The notes below the pieces were generated by a model. The model did no database searches and had not been told where the DNA came from. It saw only the letters and a list, made by a program, of their open reading frames with translations. This document shows positions 21,793-29,196 of a stretch of DNA of 34,989 nt, piece after piece. Every line of letters starts with the position of its first letter. Position 1 is the stretch's first letter. Where the stretch lies: positions 1 to 34,989 of IMG/VR virus record IMGVR_UViG_3300013233_000504. One strand, given 5' to 3'. This DNA is from a virus. Both the position numbers and the translations under genes were made by a program.

Positions 21793-22826
21793 TCGCCAAC
21801 AACCCCTTGCTGCCGATCCTGATGGCCGTGCCGCTGCTGGGCAACGCCCTTGCCATCGCCTTGCGAGAATTTAAAGGCGACCCAGAGGCCGACCTGCTCA
21901 CCGAATGGATTGCTTACCACCGCATCTCCCGTGGTCTCAGCGGGTCAGCGCTCGCAACCTACATCCGCAAAGTGCGATTTATGAAACATTGGGCAACGAG
22001 TCAAGGCAAGCGCCTGCAAGACTTAACGCCTAAATGCGTCGATAACTACCACAAGTTCCTCTATCTTGAGAAGAACCACAGCAGTCACGCCCGCAGCCAG
22101 TCCATGAGTTCCGCGCGCAGCTTCTACGCTTGGGCAGAGCAGTTTTACAACTGGGATAACCCCACTCAATTTTTGGTTGGCCCCAAGATCCCCAAGCTGT
22201 TGCCTCGCAAATACAGCGACAAAGAACTCAAACGCCTGTTCCAAACCTTCGACCACACCGACCCCTTTGGCCTACGGGACTACACCTACCTGCTAACCAT
22301 GTGGGCAACGGGAGCCAGAGCGATGGAGCTGGCCGATATGCGACTGGATCAGATCCAGCTTGAAGAGCGAGTTGGCAGCCTGCGGTTTTTTGGCAAAGGC
22401 TCCAAGGAGCGCAAGGTCGGCTTTGAAGGCGCTGTGGTCACCAACCTAAAAAAATGGTTGGCGGTCAAAGAGGCGTTGAGTTGGGGAAAAAATGAGTGGC
22501 TTTTCCCCAGTATGCAAGGCACCCCGCTGCGCCACTGGACAGCAGCCAAGCGTCTGGAGATCCACGCCAAGAAGGCGAACATCAAGAAATGGAAGCTGCA
22601 CTGGATGCGCAGCACCTTCGCCACCAACCTCTACGACCTCGGCGAAGACATCAACACCATCAAGCTGATCATGGGGCATGAAGACCTGCGCACCACCGAG
22701 CGTTACATCGCCATTTCAGAGCGCCGACTCAGGACGCGAATGCCCACATCCCGCATCAAAGAGATCATCGGCCAAGCGGACGAAGAAACCCCGCTCTGGG
22801 TGAGACAAAAACTGGGAGTTTTGTAG
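21789..22826 (+). CDS. Tyrosine recombinase 2 (phage integrase family)
   Basis: A 345-residue protein with a complete catalytic set: R177 (GARAMEL), K203 (GKGSKERK), H271 and R274 (HWMR), H297 (MGHED) and Y306 (ERYIA). This is XerC/D-like in spacing. The N-terminal core-binding domain starts around residue 30 (EADLLTEWIAYHRISRGLSG). Residues 1-25 are unusually hydrophobic (NNPLLPILMAVPLLGNALAI), so the true start might be further in. The annotated ATG does have AGGGGGAG upstream and an ATGA overlap. It may be the integrase or a resolvase acting on the circular genome. Confidence 0.88.
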   Translation: MIANNPLLPILMAVPLLGNALAIALREFKGDPEADLLTEWIAYHRISRGLSGSALATYIRKVRFMKHWATSQGKRLQDLTPKCVDNYHKFLYLEKNHSSHARSQSMSSARSFYAWAEQFYNWDNPTQFLVGPKIPKLLPRKYSDKELKRLFQTFDHTDPFGLRDYTYLLTMWATGARAMELADMRLDQIQLEERVGSLRFFGKGSKERKVGFEGAVVTNLKKWLAVKEALSWGKNEWLFPSMQGTPLRHWTAAKRLEIHAKKANIKKWKLHWMRSTFATNLYDLGEDINTIKLIMGHEDLRTTERYIAISERRLRTRMPTSRIKEIIGQADEETPLWVRQKLGVL

Positions 22827-22828
22827 GT

Positions 22829-23170
22829 ATGAAAGACGATATTCAACAAAAACAGCAGCTTATTGACTGCTTTCACAGCGACTTTTCACCCATTGTGGAG
22901 CTGGTAAAGCGCATCGGTGTGGCCAATGCGGAGGCCGTGTTCGATATTTTCGGCGGCAGCAAGCCGCATCTGCCGACCAGCAGTGCGTTTTGGTCGCGCA
23001 TGGAGCGTGAAATCCGCCACGAAGAGATCCGAGCGCAGGCTGGCAAGGTCACGGTTCGCCAATTGGGGCGTGAATACGGCCTCTCCCTCAAGCAGGTTTA
23101 CTGCATCTTGAAAAAAAATTACCCCAATCGGACGACGATTTCGGTTCCAATTGAGAAGATAACCCCATGA
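22829..23170 (+). CDS. Mor/C-like late transcription activator
   Basis: A 113-residue protein. The C-terminal 50 residues (VRQLGREYGLSLKQVYCILK) form the helix-turn-helix seen in the Mor/C family of Mu. The middle (PHLPTSSAFWSRMEREIRHE) fits the segment preceding the helix pair in that family. Mor-family proteins bind dyads near -40 as dimers and recruit RNA polymerase to promoters with poor -35 boxes. It is placed just before the terminase genes and overlaps the next ATG by four bases. It is the natural candidate to read the 20-bp element found three times in this genome. One copy lies within its own 3' end. Confidence 0.75.
   Translation: MKDDIQQKQQLIDCFHSDFSPIVELVKRIGVANAEAVFDIFGGSKPHLPTSSAFWSRMEREIRHEEIRAQAGKVTVRQLGREYGLSLKQVYCILKKNYPNRTTISVPIEKITP
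23121..23140 (+). promoter_or_regulatory. Shared 20-bp element, copy B (before terminase genes)
   Basis: ACCCCAATCGGACGACGATT, with perfect five-base arms AATCG/CGATT around GACGA. It is inside the 3' end of the Mor-like gene and 26 bases before the small terminase ATG. The C-terminal residues NRTTISV are encoded across it. A possible -10 (GATAAC, 23158-23163) would start the message at about the ATG, so a leaderless or downstream start may apply. Confidence 0.65.
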
Positions 23171-23877
23171 CGCGCAAAAAGACCAAGAGAAAACTATCCG
23201 AGGCGGAGCTGCAACAGCGCCGCAACGCAGCCAAGAAGTCCACCGGCCCCAAAACGCTGGAAGGCAAAGCGCGGTCATCGCGCAACAATTGGAAGCACGG
23301 CCTGTACAGCAAAGCCCACAACATGATCAAAGAAAACTGGTCGGTGGGTGCGTTTGGCAAGTCGTGCAAGACCACCTGTCAGTATCACCCAGAAAACCCC
23401 GCCAGCGCCGTCAGTGGTGCCTGTCATCTGGTCATGGAGGGTGTGACCAGCGCAGGCGGTGACTGCCTCGACAAAACCGTTTACCTCACCGCCTTTGATG
23501 GCCTGCTGAAAACCATGCAGACAGGCCGTGCTGAGAACATGCACGAGATCTTGGCCGCCGAAGCTGCGGGGGTTTTTGAGTTATTGCACCAACTGCGCAG
23601 CTCCATTGCTGCCGATGGCCCCGTGATTCAGCAGCCGATCATCAACAAAGAGGGTGATGTGGTCGGGCACAAACCGATCATCAACCCCGTCATCGTGCCG
23701 TACACCAAAATGTTCAGTGAGCTGGGGCTGAATCTGAATGAAATGCTCTCCACTCCCAAGGCCATTGTCGGCACTGAGCAGCAGGAGGACGCGCAGCAGG
23801 CGATGGCCACCATGTTGGGTGGCGCATTGGCGCGGGTGGGTAAGCGCAAAGGCATCATCATCGAGGGCAATTCGTGA
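23167..23877 (+). CDS. Small terminase subunit (probable)
   Basis: A 236-residue protein. The N-terminus is very basic (MTRKKTKRKLSEAELQQRRN) and carries KKSTGPKTLEGKARSSRNNW ending in KHGLY. The KHG(L/A)Y-type motif is typical of phage small terminases. A Cys-containing part (CKTTCQYHPENP) follows, and the C-terminal region (INPVIVPYTKMFSELGLNLN) ends with the helical pattern of small terminases with P27-like C-terminal segments. It would recognise the packaging site and guide the large subunit. It overlaps the large terminase by four bases (the GTG at 23874 is the start used below). Confidence 0.65.
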   Translation: MTRKKTKRKLSEAELQQRRNAAKKSTGPKTLEGKARSSRNNWKHGLYSKAHNMIKENWSVGAFGKSCKTTCQYHPENPASAVSGACHLVMEGVTSAGGDCLDKTVYLTAFDGLLKTMQTGRAENMHEILAAEAAGVFELLHQLRSSIAADGPVIQQPIINKEGDVVGHKPIINPVIVPYTKMFSELGLNLNEMLSTPKAIVGTEQQEDAQQAMATMLGGALARVGKRKGIIIEGNS

Positions 23878-25730
23878 CCAGCGTGGCACAGCGCGCGATG
23901 GGACACGCTGGCGAAGTGGGCGCGTACCAGATCGAAGGCTTCGAGGCGTGGCTGGAAGAGCAGCAGATGGCGTGGCAACCGCTGTCTCGTGGTGAGTACG
24001 GCATCACGCTGGAGCAAGCGCAGATGGCCTACATCAGCCAAGACCCGCTGCTCTGGTGTCAAGCGTTTCTCAACGAGCCAGACAACGACGAGCCGTACAC
24101 CTTTTGGGACTACCAGAAACCCAGCGTCGAGAGTTGGCAGCAGGACGTGATCCACCAAGACGGTGCCGAAGTGGGCAAGACCCGTGAGATCACCGCGCTT
24201 ATTTTATGGGGCCAGATCACCGCCTTTGGTGGCTCGATTTTGCGCCCCTCCATTCTCGTTGCCGCCCCTCAACAGACCCATCTCGATGAGATCATCATGG
24301 ACATGGAAGGCCATCTTGGCATCACCGAAGACGGTGGCCAGCACAAGCCGTTCATCCACCACTTTTGGCTCAAGCCCAAGCGCACCCCGCACTACATGGC
24401 GCGCTTCATGACCCCCAACCCCGAGAACCCCAACCGTCCCAGAGTGGGGCGGGTCTACTTTCGCCCCGCAGGCCACGATGGTGAGGCGTTCCGTGGGGTA
24501 CACGTCAACGCACTGGGGTTGTTTGACGAAGCCGCCAAGATCAAAAACAAAACCATCTGGTCGGAATTTTTCCGCTCCCTAAAACCCGGCTGCAAACACC
24601 GCATTTATTCCGTTCCAGACGGCGACAACGCCAGCGAGTTCTACCGGATGTGCCAAAAAGCCATCCCCAATCTGCCTACCGATCAGCCCGGCCAACGCTT
24701 GTTCCATTGGGCGAAGACCCTTATGCCCGAACCCTTCTGGAGCGACGACCGCAAGCAGCACTTTGTCCGCCTCTTTGGTGGCGAAGACAGCCCAGGTTAT
24801 CAACGCAACGTGCTGGGTCTCAATGGCCAGCAAGAGAACCCCGTATGGCCTTGGTCAACGCTGGAACCCAACTTCCAAGACATTCCAGAATACCGCTGCA
24901 TCAAACTGCTGTTTGACAAAGCCCAGCACCAGATTCACCTACTTGCCAGCAAGATCAACCTCATCAGCACCGAAGGCAAGCGAGTCGGTGAGGAAGCGTT
25001 TCTGGACGACCGCTACGACAGTCAGGACATTCACCTCTCCAGCAACGGCGATCAGCAACGGCGGCGACTCTACCGCCTGCTGCGCGAGTTCATCACCCCG
25101 CCACCCAGTGGCCTGTATTGGTTCGGCGGTGATTTGGGTTACGCCAAAGACCCGACCGAGCTGTTTGTCTTTCACGAGTTGGGCAGTGAGCTGCGCTTGG
25201 TGGTGCGTCTGCACCTCAAGGGGATGGACTACGACCAACAGGCCGATCTGATCTTCTGCCTTGATCGGCTGTTTGGCTTCAGTGGCGCGTGGGGTTTGGA
25301 TTTTGGCAGCGCCGGAACGATGGTGGTGCAGTTGCTCCAGAACCGCGAAGAGTATCAGGAGGGCGATTATGAAAACCGTCTCACCGGCTTCCTGTTTGCC
25401 CAAGCGATGGAGGCGACAGACGAAGAGGGCAATGTGGTTGAGGAAGAGGATCGAAAGACCGGCGACCGCAAGGCGTTGCGCTTGCCAGCCAAGCAGTTGG
25501 CCACCGATTTGATGGGGCGCAGGTTCCAGCGCAGCGGCTATGCCCTGCCGATGGACAACGATCTGGTGCAGCACTTGACCAACCACACCGCCCGAGAGGG
25601 GGCGCGCCACCTGATCTACGACAAGAGCGACGATCACACCATTGATGCGATGCGTGTGGCCATTTTACGCAAGGTTTTTAACGAAGATGCGGCGGTGGAT
25701 CTCTTCTCTGCGTCTGTTTTTTCGAGGTAA
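23874..25730 (+). CDS. Large terminase subunit (packaging ATPase/nuclease)
   Basis: A 618-residue packaging motor. It starts at GTG 23874, within the small-subunit stop. Walker A is GAEVGKT at 97-103 and Walker B is ALGLFDEA at 213-220 (D218, E219). In the C-terminal RNase H-like nuclease the acidic residues are D420 (GGDLGYAKDP), D476 (GLDFGSAG) and D591 (DDHTIDAMR). The layout matches large terminases of Mu gp28-like and related phages. Length is normal (usually 450-620). It translocates DNA into the prohead and cuts it. A headful mechanism would explain the circularly permuted assembly, but the type of end is not decided by sequence. Confidence 0.9.
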   Translation: MTSVAQRAMGHAGEVGAYQIEGFEAWLEEQQMAWQPLSRGEYGITLEQAQMAYISQDPLLWCQAFLNEPDNDEPYTFWDYQKPSVESWQQDVIHQDGAEVGKTREITALILWGQITAFGGSILRPSILVAAPQQTHLDEIIMDMEGHLGITEDGGQHKPFIHHFWLKPKRTPHYMARFMTPNPENPNRPRVGRVYFRPAGHDGEAFRGVHVNALGLFDEAAKIKNKTIWSEFFRSLKPGCKHRIYSVPDGDNASEFYRMCQKAIPNLPTDQPGQRLFHWAKTLMPEPFWSDDRKQHFVRLFGGEDSPGYQRNVLGLNGQQENPVWPWSTLEPNFQDIPEYRCIKLLFDKAQHQIHLLASKINLISTEGKRVGEEAFLDDRYDSQDIHLSSNGDQQRRRLYRLLREFITPPPSGLYWFGGDLGYAKDPTELFVFHELGSELRLVVRLHLKGMDYDQQADLIFCLDRLFGFSGAWGLDFGSAGTMVVQLLQNREEYQEGDYENRLTGFLFAQAMEATDEEGNVVEEEDRKTGDRKALRLPAKQLATDLMGRRFQRSGYALPMDNDLVQHLTNHTAREGARHLIYDKSDDHTIDAMRVAILRKVFNEDAAVDLFSASVFSR

Positions 25731-25737
25731 TTGAGTT

Positions 25738-25968
25738 ATGGAACTGCTGTTTTGGCAAGGGTTATCGGTGTTTTTTTATCTGTTTGGGCTGGTTGTAACC
25801 AATCGCTATCTTTATTTCGTGGCGTTTAAGAACAGACACGATGTTAGCCCTCAGATTGTGGTGTTTATGGCGCTGATCTGGCCCTTAACGTGGTCGATTA
25901 TTGCCTACCAAACAATTCAATTAGTGAAGAAAAGCAGGGAGGTGCGTCATGCCAAATTCTTCGCCTGA
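25738..25968 (+). CDS. Two-segment membrane protein, unknown
   Basis: A 76-residue protein with two hydrophobic segments (MELLFWQGLSVFFYLFGLVV and IVVFMALIWPLTWSIIAYQT) and basic termini (KKSREVRH). It is the first of three small membrane genes set between terminase and portal. It overlaps the next gene by 20 bases. Function is not recognised. As no endolysin or holin pair is certain in the genome, these proteins are also candidates for lysis or superinfection roles. Confidence 0.6.
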   Translation: MELLFWQGLSVFFYLFGLVVTNRYLYFVAFKNRHDVSPQIVVFMALIWPLTWSIIAYQTIQLVKKSREVRHAKFFA

Positions 25969-26173
25969 TGAGATTCCCTTGCTGCTTCAGATGGTGGCTG
26001 CTCTGTGGATTTCGCTCTGGTCTGGGGTGGCGTTTTGGCTGGCCTATTCGCAGCACGATGTTTGGATGGTGTTGTTGAGCGGGGTCTTTTTTGAGGGTGC
26101 TTTGATCTGGTTGATGTTGGTTTGCTGCCGGATGTATGCGCGGATGCGGAGGGCGTATGAGCCAGAGTTATAA
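25949..26173 (+). CDS. Two-segment membrane protein, unknown
   Basis: A 74-residue protein with GGGAGG before ATG 25949. Hydrophobic segments are LLLQMVAALWISLWSGVAFW and VWMVLLSGVFFEGALIWLML, with a very basic end (RMYARMRRAYEPEL). It shows the same two-segment layout as the gene before it and may form a pair with it. Its last 17 bases overlap the ACP-like gene, which suggests coupling. No family is assigned. Confidence 0.6.
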   Translation: MPNSSPDEIPLLLQMVAALWISLWSGVAFWLAYSQHDVWMVLLSGVFFEGALIWLMLVCCRMYARMRRAYEPEL

Positions 26174-26405
26174 GGTTTTTCACCAGCTCTGTTTGATCTT
26201 GCGTAACGATCATCAGTTGCAGGACATGGTGCTCTCCAGTGAGACCACGCTGGAGGAGTTGGTGTTGGATTGGATGGATCTGATGGAGTTGGCCATGCAC
26301 TTGGAGGAGGAGCTGGATATTACGCCGATCTCTGAGGCGGCTCTGGATGCGGTCTGTTGTTTGGGTGATTTGGTGGAGCTGGCCTGCGATGGCTTGGCGG
26401 TTTAA
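26157..26405 (+). CDS. Acyl-carrier-protein-like protein lacking the phosphopantetheine Ser
   Basis: An 82-residue protein from ATG 26157, chosen over 26136. The central stretch LDWMDLMELAMHLEEELDIT lines up with the ACP sequence type in which DSL at the modified Ser is followed by VEL-x2-x-LEEEF. Here the position of the Ser is Trp39 (D38-W39-M40), so it cannot carry the prosthetic group. Helices I and III/IV are also matched in pattern (LSEAALDAVCCLGDLVELA). The total length is that of ACP. It is either a degenerate ACP with a protein-protein role, or a convergent four-helix acidic protein. It lies among small membrane proteins between terminase and portal. Confidence 0.6.
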   Translation: MSQSYKVFHQLCLILRNDHQLQDMVLSSETTLEELVLDWMDLMELAMHLEEELDITPISEAALDAVCCLGDLVELACDGLAV

Positions 26406-26426
26406 TTAACGATTGAGGTGTTTGTG

Positions 26427-26768
26427 ATGGTTTATTTAGTGTTGTTGTCGGTGGGTGTGGCTCTGTTTATGGCCTTTCTTTGGGTGTTCTATTTGGCGGT
26501 GATGAATCTCAAGCGCAATGAGGCGCAGTTAACGCCGGTTGCCAAGGCGTTTGGTTATCCGATTCTCTGGCTGGGGTTGGTGTTGGACTTTCTGTTCAAT
26601 GTGATTGTGGGGACGGTGGTGTTTGTGGAGCTGCCAAAGGAGTGGTTGTTGACCGGCAGGCTGCAACGGCACTTGCGGGACGGCAAGGAGGATTGGCGTG
26701 ACGGTGTGGCGCGGTGGTTTTGCCATAACTTCTTGAATCCGTTTGATCCTTCTGGCAAACACTGCTGA
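26427..26768 (+). CDS. Conserved-looking phage membrane protein, unknown
   Basis: A 113-residue protein. ATG 26427 with GAGG eight bases upstream is preferred to in-frame GTG 26418. The hydrophobic N-terminal segment (YLVLLSVGVALFMAFLWVFY) and a second segment (ILWLGLVLDFLFNVIVGTVV) are followed by FVELP and a soluble tail ending WFCHNFLNPFDPSGKHC. This tail pattern (WFC-x4-NPFDPSG-x-HC) recalls proteins I have seen in several proteobacterial phages, with no known role. It has no lysozyme or amidase motif. Confidence 0.65.
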   Translation: MVYLVLLSVGVALFMAFLWVFYLAVMNLKRNEAQLTPVAKAFGYPILWLGLVLDFLFNVIVGTVVFVELPKEWLLTGRLQRHLRDGKEDWRDGVARWFCHNFLNPFDPSGKHC

Positions 26769-26795
26769 CGGGTGGGGTTAAATCACAGGTTTCTG

Positions 26796-26815
26796 GAAAC
26801 GGGATATCCCGTTTC
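26796..26815. promoter_or_regulatory. 20-bp perfect palindrome before the Ash/Rha cassette
   Basis: GAAACGGGATATCCCGTTTC reads the same on both strands. A further half-site GTTTC at 26789-26793 lies two bases upstream, so three GTTTC/GAAAC half-sites occur in 27 bases. A GGGGATTTCCCC dyad follows about 20 bases later (26836-26847). It is very likely a dimeric regulator site in the intergenic region 26769-26876. The binding protein is not known. The early region regulator or the repressor are candidates. Confidence 0.8.
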
Positions 26816-26876
26816 GGGAATTGAGTTTTAAACAGGGGATTTCCCCCCTTTAGAAAAGACCAAGGAAATTAATCCA

Positions 26877-27179
26877 ATGAACCCCTTGACGAACAACAAT
26901 CAGCTCCACTACACTAATCCCACTTCGGCAAATTCCGAAGTCGGGACTACCACTCTCGGAAACTTTTGGCACGCAGGTGCTCAACAATGTTCGCGCCTTT
27001 TTTTGTGCGTGAAGATTAATCTCACATTATGGTGGGCTGCGTGGGGCGGACTCGCTTTCGAGCGAAGATGGTCGGTTTCCTTTAGTACCGATAGTGGTAT
27101 CCCCGCACAGTCCGCCACCAATTTATTACCACTAATTGTGGCGGCCTCAAATCAAACTAGAGGTTACGCACATGTCTAA
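26877..27179 (+). CDS. Ash-like small ORF (uncertain)
   Basis: A 100-residue frame starting at ATG 26877. The end region with LTLWWAAWGGLAFERRWSVS and then GIPAQSAT shows resemblance to the Ash-like short ORFs seen in phage early/leader regions, in which a WW-G, RR, and PAQSA-type pattern recurs. It overlaps the next ATG by eight bases. A hairpin at 26919-26945 lies inside. The first part is low-complexity Asn/Thr. It may be a regulated leader rather than a protein, and I am unsure of coding. Confidence 0.4.
   Translation: MNPLTNNNQLHYTNPTSANSEVGTTTLGNFWHAGAQQCSRLFLCVKINLTLWWAAWGGLAFERRWSVSFSTDSGIPAQSATNLLPLIVAASNQTRGYAHV
26919..26945 (+). ncRNA. Strong hairpin in the leader of the Rha cassette
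   Basis: CCC-ACTTCGG (26919-26928) pairs with CCGAAGT-c-GGG (26935-26945) around CAAATT, with one bulged base. A T-run lies much further on (26998-27004), so it is not a simple terminator. It could act in translation control of the Ash-like ORF or be an RNA regulatory element. Reported as structure only. Confidence 0.35.
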
Positions 27180-27423
27180 AAAACCAACCCTAGATCCGTC
27201 TGCCGTTCAGGCTTTGCTGGTCAAACTCACCGAAAACAACACCTTTATCGCCAACAGTCTTGCTGTTGTTGTCAGCGCCGATCACGGCGAACTCCCATCC
27301 CGCATTGGCGAAGGCTTCAGCAACGACCTTGCCCAACTGGCGCTTGATCGAGCGGACACTCAATACGAGATTATTGATCAGCTTGGCGATTTGGTTGTTT
27401 CAGCTTTTGAGGGGGCGTTATGA
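27172..27423 (+). CDS. Small phage protein, unknown
   Basis: An 83-residue protein from ATG 27172 with AGAGG upstream, preferred to the in-frame ATG 27136. It is mostly helical (LDPSAVQALLVKLTENNTFI ... LAQLALDRADTQYEIIDQLG). It starts the Rha cassette and ends in an ATGA overlap with the Rha gene. No function is assigned. It may be a partner that modulates Rha, by position only. Confidence 0.6.
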   Translation: MSKKPTLDPSAVQALLVKLTENNTFIANSLAVVVSADHGELPSRIGEGFSNDLAQLALDRADTQYEIIDQLGDLVVSAFEGAL

Positions 27424-28217
27424 GCACTGCAATGATCCCCAGCATCGTCAGCATGGACAGCCGTGAGTTGGCTAAATTCTCTGGCAAGCGTCACCACAAT
27501 GTTTTGCGTGACATCGAGAAGATGATTAAAGCGCTGCCCGAACTAATTGAAATAGAGACCAACTCAAATGTGAGTTCGTCTCCGATTGTTGAATCCATCT
27601 ACATTGGGAATAACAACGAGCCGCGCAAAACGTACATTCTCGACAAGCACGCCGTCATTACCTTGGTTACAGGTTGGTCGGCTCCCTTGCGTTACCGGAT
27701 CTCTAAGCGCCTTGAAGAGTTGGAGTTGAGTCACAACAGCCGTCAACCGGCGTCTCCCGTCTCCGACATGCCGATCATCAGCCCCGCGATGGCCGTTGAC
27801 ATGCAGTTTGCCAGCATGGCCAGCGCCATTTTGCGCCTGAGCGACACCAGTAAGCTGCGGATGTTGACCACCGTGGCCGAAAATCACGGCGCAAGCACCA
27901 ACCTGCTGCCCAGCTACACCGATGAAAAACTCACCCGCGCACTGGGCGACCTGCTCAAAGATCACGGCTCCCAACTCAGCGCCCGTGCCGCCAATCCGAT
28001 CCTCATGGCACTGGGGTATCTGGAAGAACGCGAACGCCGAGGCGCGCATAGCAGCACCAAACGCTTTAAATCCATCACCGAAGCCGGATTGACGTTTGGT
28101 AAAAACGAAACAAGCCCCCAAAATCCCAATCAAACCCAACCGCGTTACTACGTCGAACGCTTTCCCGCCTTGCTGGATCAGATCAACGCTTGGTTTTCAG
28201 AAGGAGCAAGAGCATGA
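27420..28217 (+). CDS. Rha-family phage regulatory protein
   Basis: A 265-residue protein. Residues 6-105 match the Rha domain: a MDSRELAKFSGKRHHNVLRD beginning, a polar loop with repeated Ser, then IYIGNNNEPRKTYILDKHAV and the GW(S)APLRYRISKRLEELE end. The C-terminal half is a second domain (LRMLTTVAENHGASTNLLPS, LSARAANPILMALGYLEERE) of the kind found in phage antirepressors. In lambdoid phages Rha affects development in host mutants and superinfection. Here a repressor without a peptidase may need this type of protein for induction, which is inference. It overlaps its neighbours as ATGA on both sides. Confidence 0.85.
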   Translation: MSTAMIPSIVSMDSRELAKFSGKRHHNVLRDIEKMIKALPELIEIETNSNVSSSPIVESIYIGNNNEPRKTYILDKHAVITLVTGWSAPLRYRISKRLEELELSHNSRQPASPVSDMPIISPAMAVDMQFASMASAILRLSDTSKLRMLTTVAENHGASTNLLPSYTDEKLTRALGDLLKDHGSQLSARAANPILMALGYLEERERRGAHSSTKRFKSITEAGLTFGKNETSPQNPNQTQPRYYVERFPALLDQINAWFSEGARA

Positions 28218-28900
28218 AAGGGCTGACCCTGATTCACAGCGAACCCAACGTGATCAAAGTCCCTTTCGAGGGGCGGGAACACTACCTGACCGTGGCCGCC
28301 GACACCGTCTACGTTGCCGCAGCGCCGTTGTCCGATGAAATCAACATGTCCGTGGATTGGTTGCAGGCCGCATTTGGCTCTGAATCCAGCATGACGCTGG
28401 AGATTTCGGGCAGCGAAGCCATCCCCCACAGCTGGGTGATGCTGGCCGCCCTGCAACACCATCTGATCAACGCCGAACACAACGAAGTTCACCTTGGCGA
28501 CAGCCTCACCGATGAAGAAAAACGCCTCTGGGAACCGCTTCTCAGTCACTACAACCGCGCAGCGCACTATTTTTTCACAGACCCAACGACAGAAGAGCCG
28601 ATTGAGATCCCCTTTGAACCCAAGGTTATGCCAATCGAACAAGAGACCGCGCCCACCTTGGCGAACCTGAGCGCCGACCACGCCGTTCAAGAGGTCGGTC
28701 TTGAGATTGACCCCATCACCGAAGCCATCGAAACACTGCAAGACCTGCTGATGAACGGCATGAGCCTGACGGTTGATGCCGAAGCCGTGACGCTGGAGAT
28801 CGGCAAAGAGCGGTTTGAGATGTTCAAATCCGAGCAGACGGAAGCGTTTATGCAGTCGGCCAGTTGGCTGGCGACCTGCCGTATGGAGAACTCAGTATGA
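28214..28900 (+). CDS. Hypothetical protein following Rha
   Basis: A 228-residue protein from ATG 28214 (SD AAGGAG). Its N-terminal half begins LTLIHSEPNVIKVPFEGREH and is beta-rich. The middle (ALQHHLINAEHNEVHLGDSL) is helical and acidic. The C-terminal part (EAIETLQDLLMNGMSLTVDA) is followed by a helix. I do not recognise a known domain. The ATGA overlap with both neighbours indicates an operon from 27172 to the portal gene, so it may be an accessory (head or moron) protein. Confidence 0.6.
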   Translation: MKGLTLIHSEPNVIKVPFEGREHYLTVAADTVYVAAAPLSDEINMSVDWLQAAFGSESSMTLEISGSEAIPHSWVMLAALQHHLINAEHNEVHLGDSLTDEEKRLWEPLLSHYNRAAHYFFTDPTTEEPIEIPFEPKVMPIEQETAPTLANLSADHAVQEVGLEIDPITEAIETLQDLLMNGMSLTVDAEAVTLEIGKERFEMFKSEQTEAFMQSASWLATCRMENSV

Positions 28901-29196
28901 AAATTGCAAAAGAGCAGATCAAAACCCTCTCCTTTGTCGATGGCATCACCGATCTGCACGACCCTCTGCTGACCCGATTCAATGGCGCAGACCACTACTG
29001 GGTTATGAACCACTGGATTTCAAAAGCCGAAGCCGCCAAAAAAGCGGGTATATCAGAAACCGCCATGCGCACCCGAGTGGCGTGTGGGCTGCGTGGCTAT
29101 CAGTTGATTGCTGGCTCCAATGATCCGCTCTACACCGATCCTCAGCCGGTAATGACTGAGCTATTTCCACAACTGCAAGGCTGGGGCTTTAGATGA
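28897..29196 (+). CDS. Small protein with HTH-like segment before the portal gene
   Basis: A 99-residue protein from ATG 28897. The middle part WISKAEAAKKAGISETAMRT looks like the first helices of a helix-turn-helix, with a Gly turn and following RVACGL. The region before it (LSFVDGITDLHDPLLTRFNG) and the C-terminus are not typical of a repressor. It may bind DNA or be a small head-associated factor. It overlaps the portal gene by four bases (ATGA). Confidence 0.55.
   Translation: MKIAKEQIKTLSFVDGITDLHDPLLTRFNGADHYWVMNHWISKAEAAKKAGISETAMRTRVACGLRGYQLIAGSNDPLYTDPQPVMTELFPQLQGWGFR

Noticed and set aside
21504-21920. Minus-strand ORF of 138 residues opposite the integrase 2 start
   Set aside because: It overlaps the recombinase start and the 21304 frame, has no ribosome site in a convincing place, and its sequence (hydrophobic run plus Arg-rich end) looks like an antisense shadow.
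24939-25637. Long minus-strand ORF (232 residues) inside the large terminase gene
   Set aside because: The plus strand there encodes the intact nuclease domain with its acidic residues; long antisense frames are common opposite high-GC third-position coding sequence.
26529-26762. Diversity-generating retroelement, tRNA or CRISPR array anywhere in the window
   Set aside because: No reverse transcriptase, no spaced identical repeats with unique spacers, and no cloverleaf with a clear T-loop were found on either strand by reading.
28178-28741. Minus-strand ORF (187 residues) opposite the 28214 gene
   Set aside because: Antisense to a well-coupled plus-strand gene with ATGA overlaps on both sides; no promoter or ribosome site.
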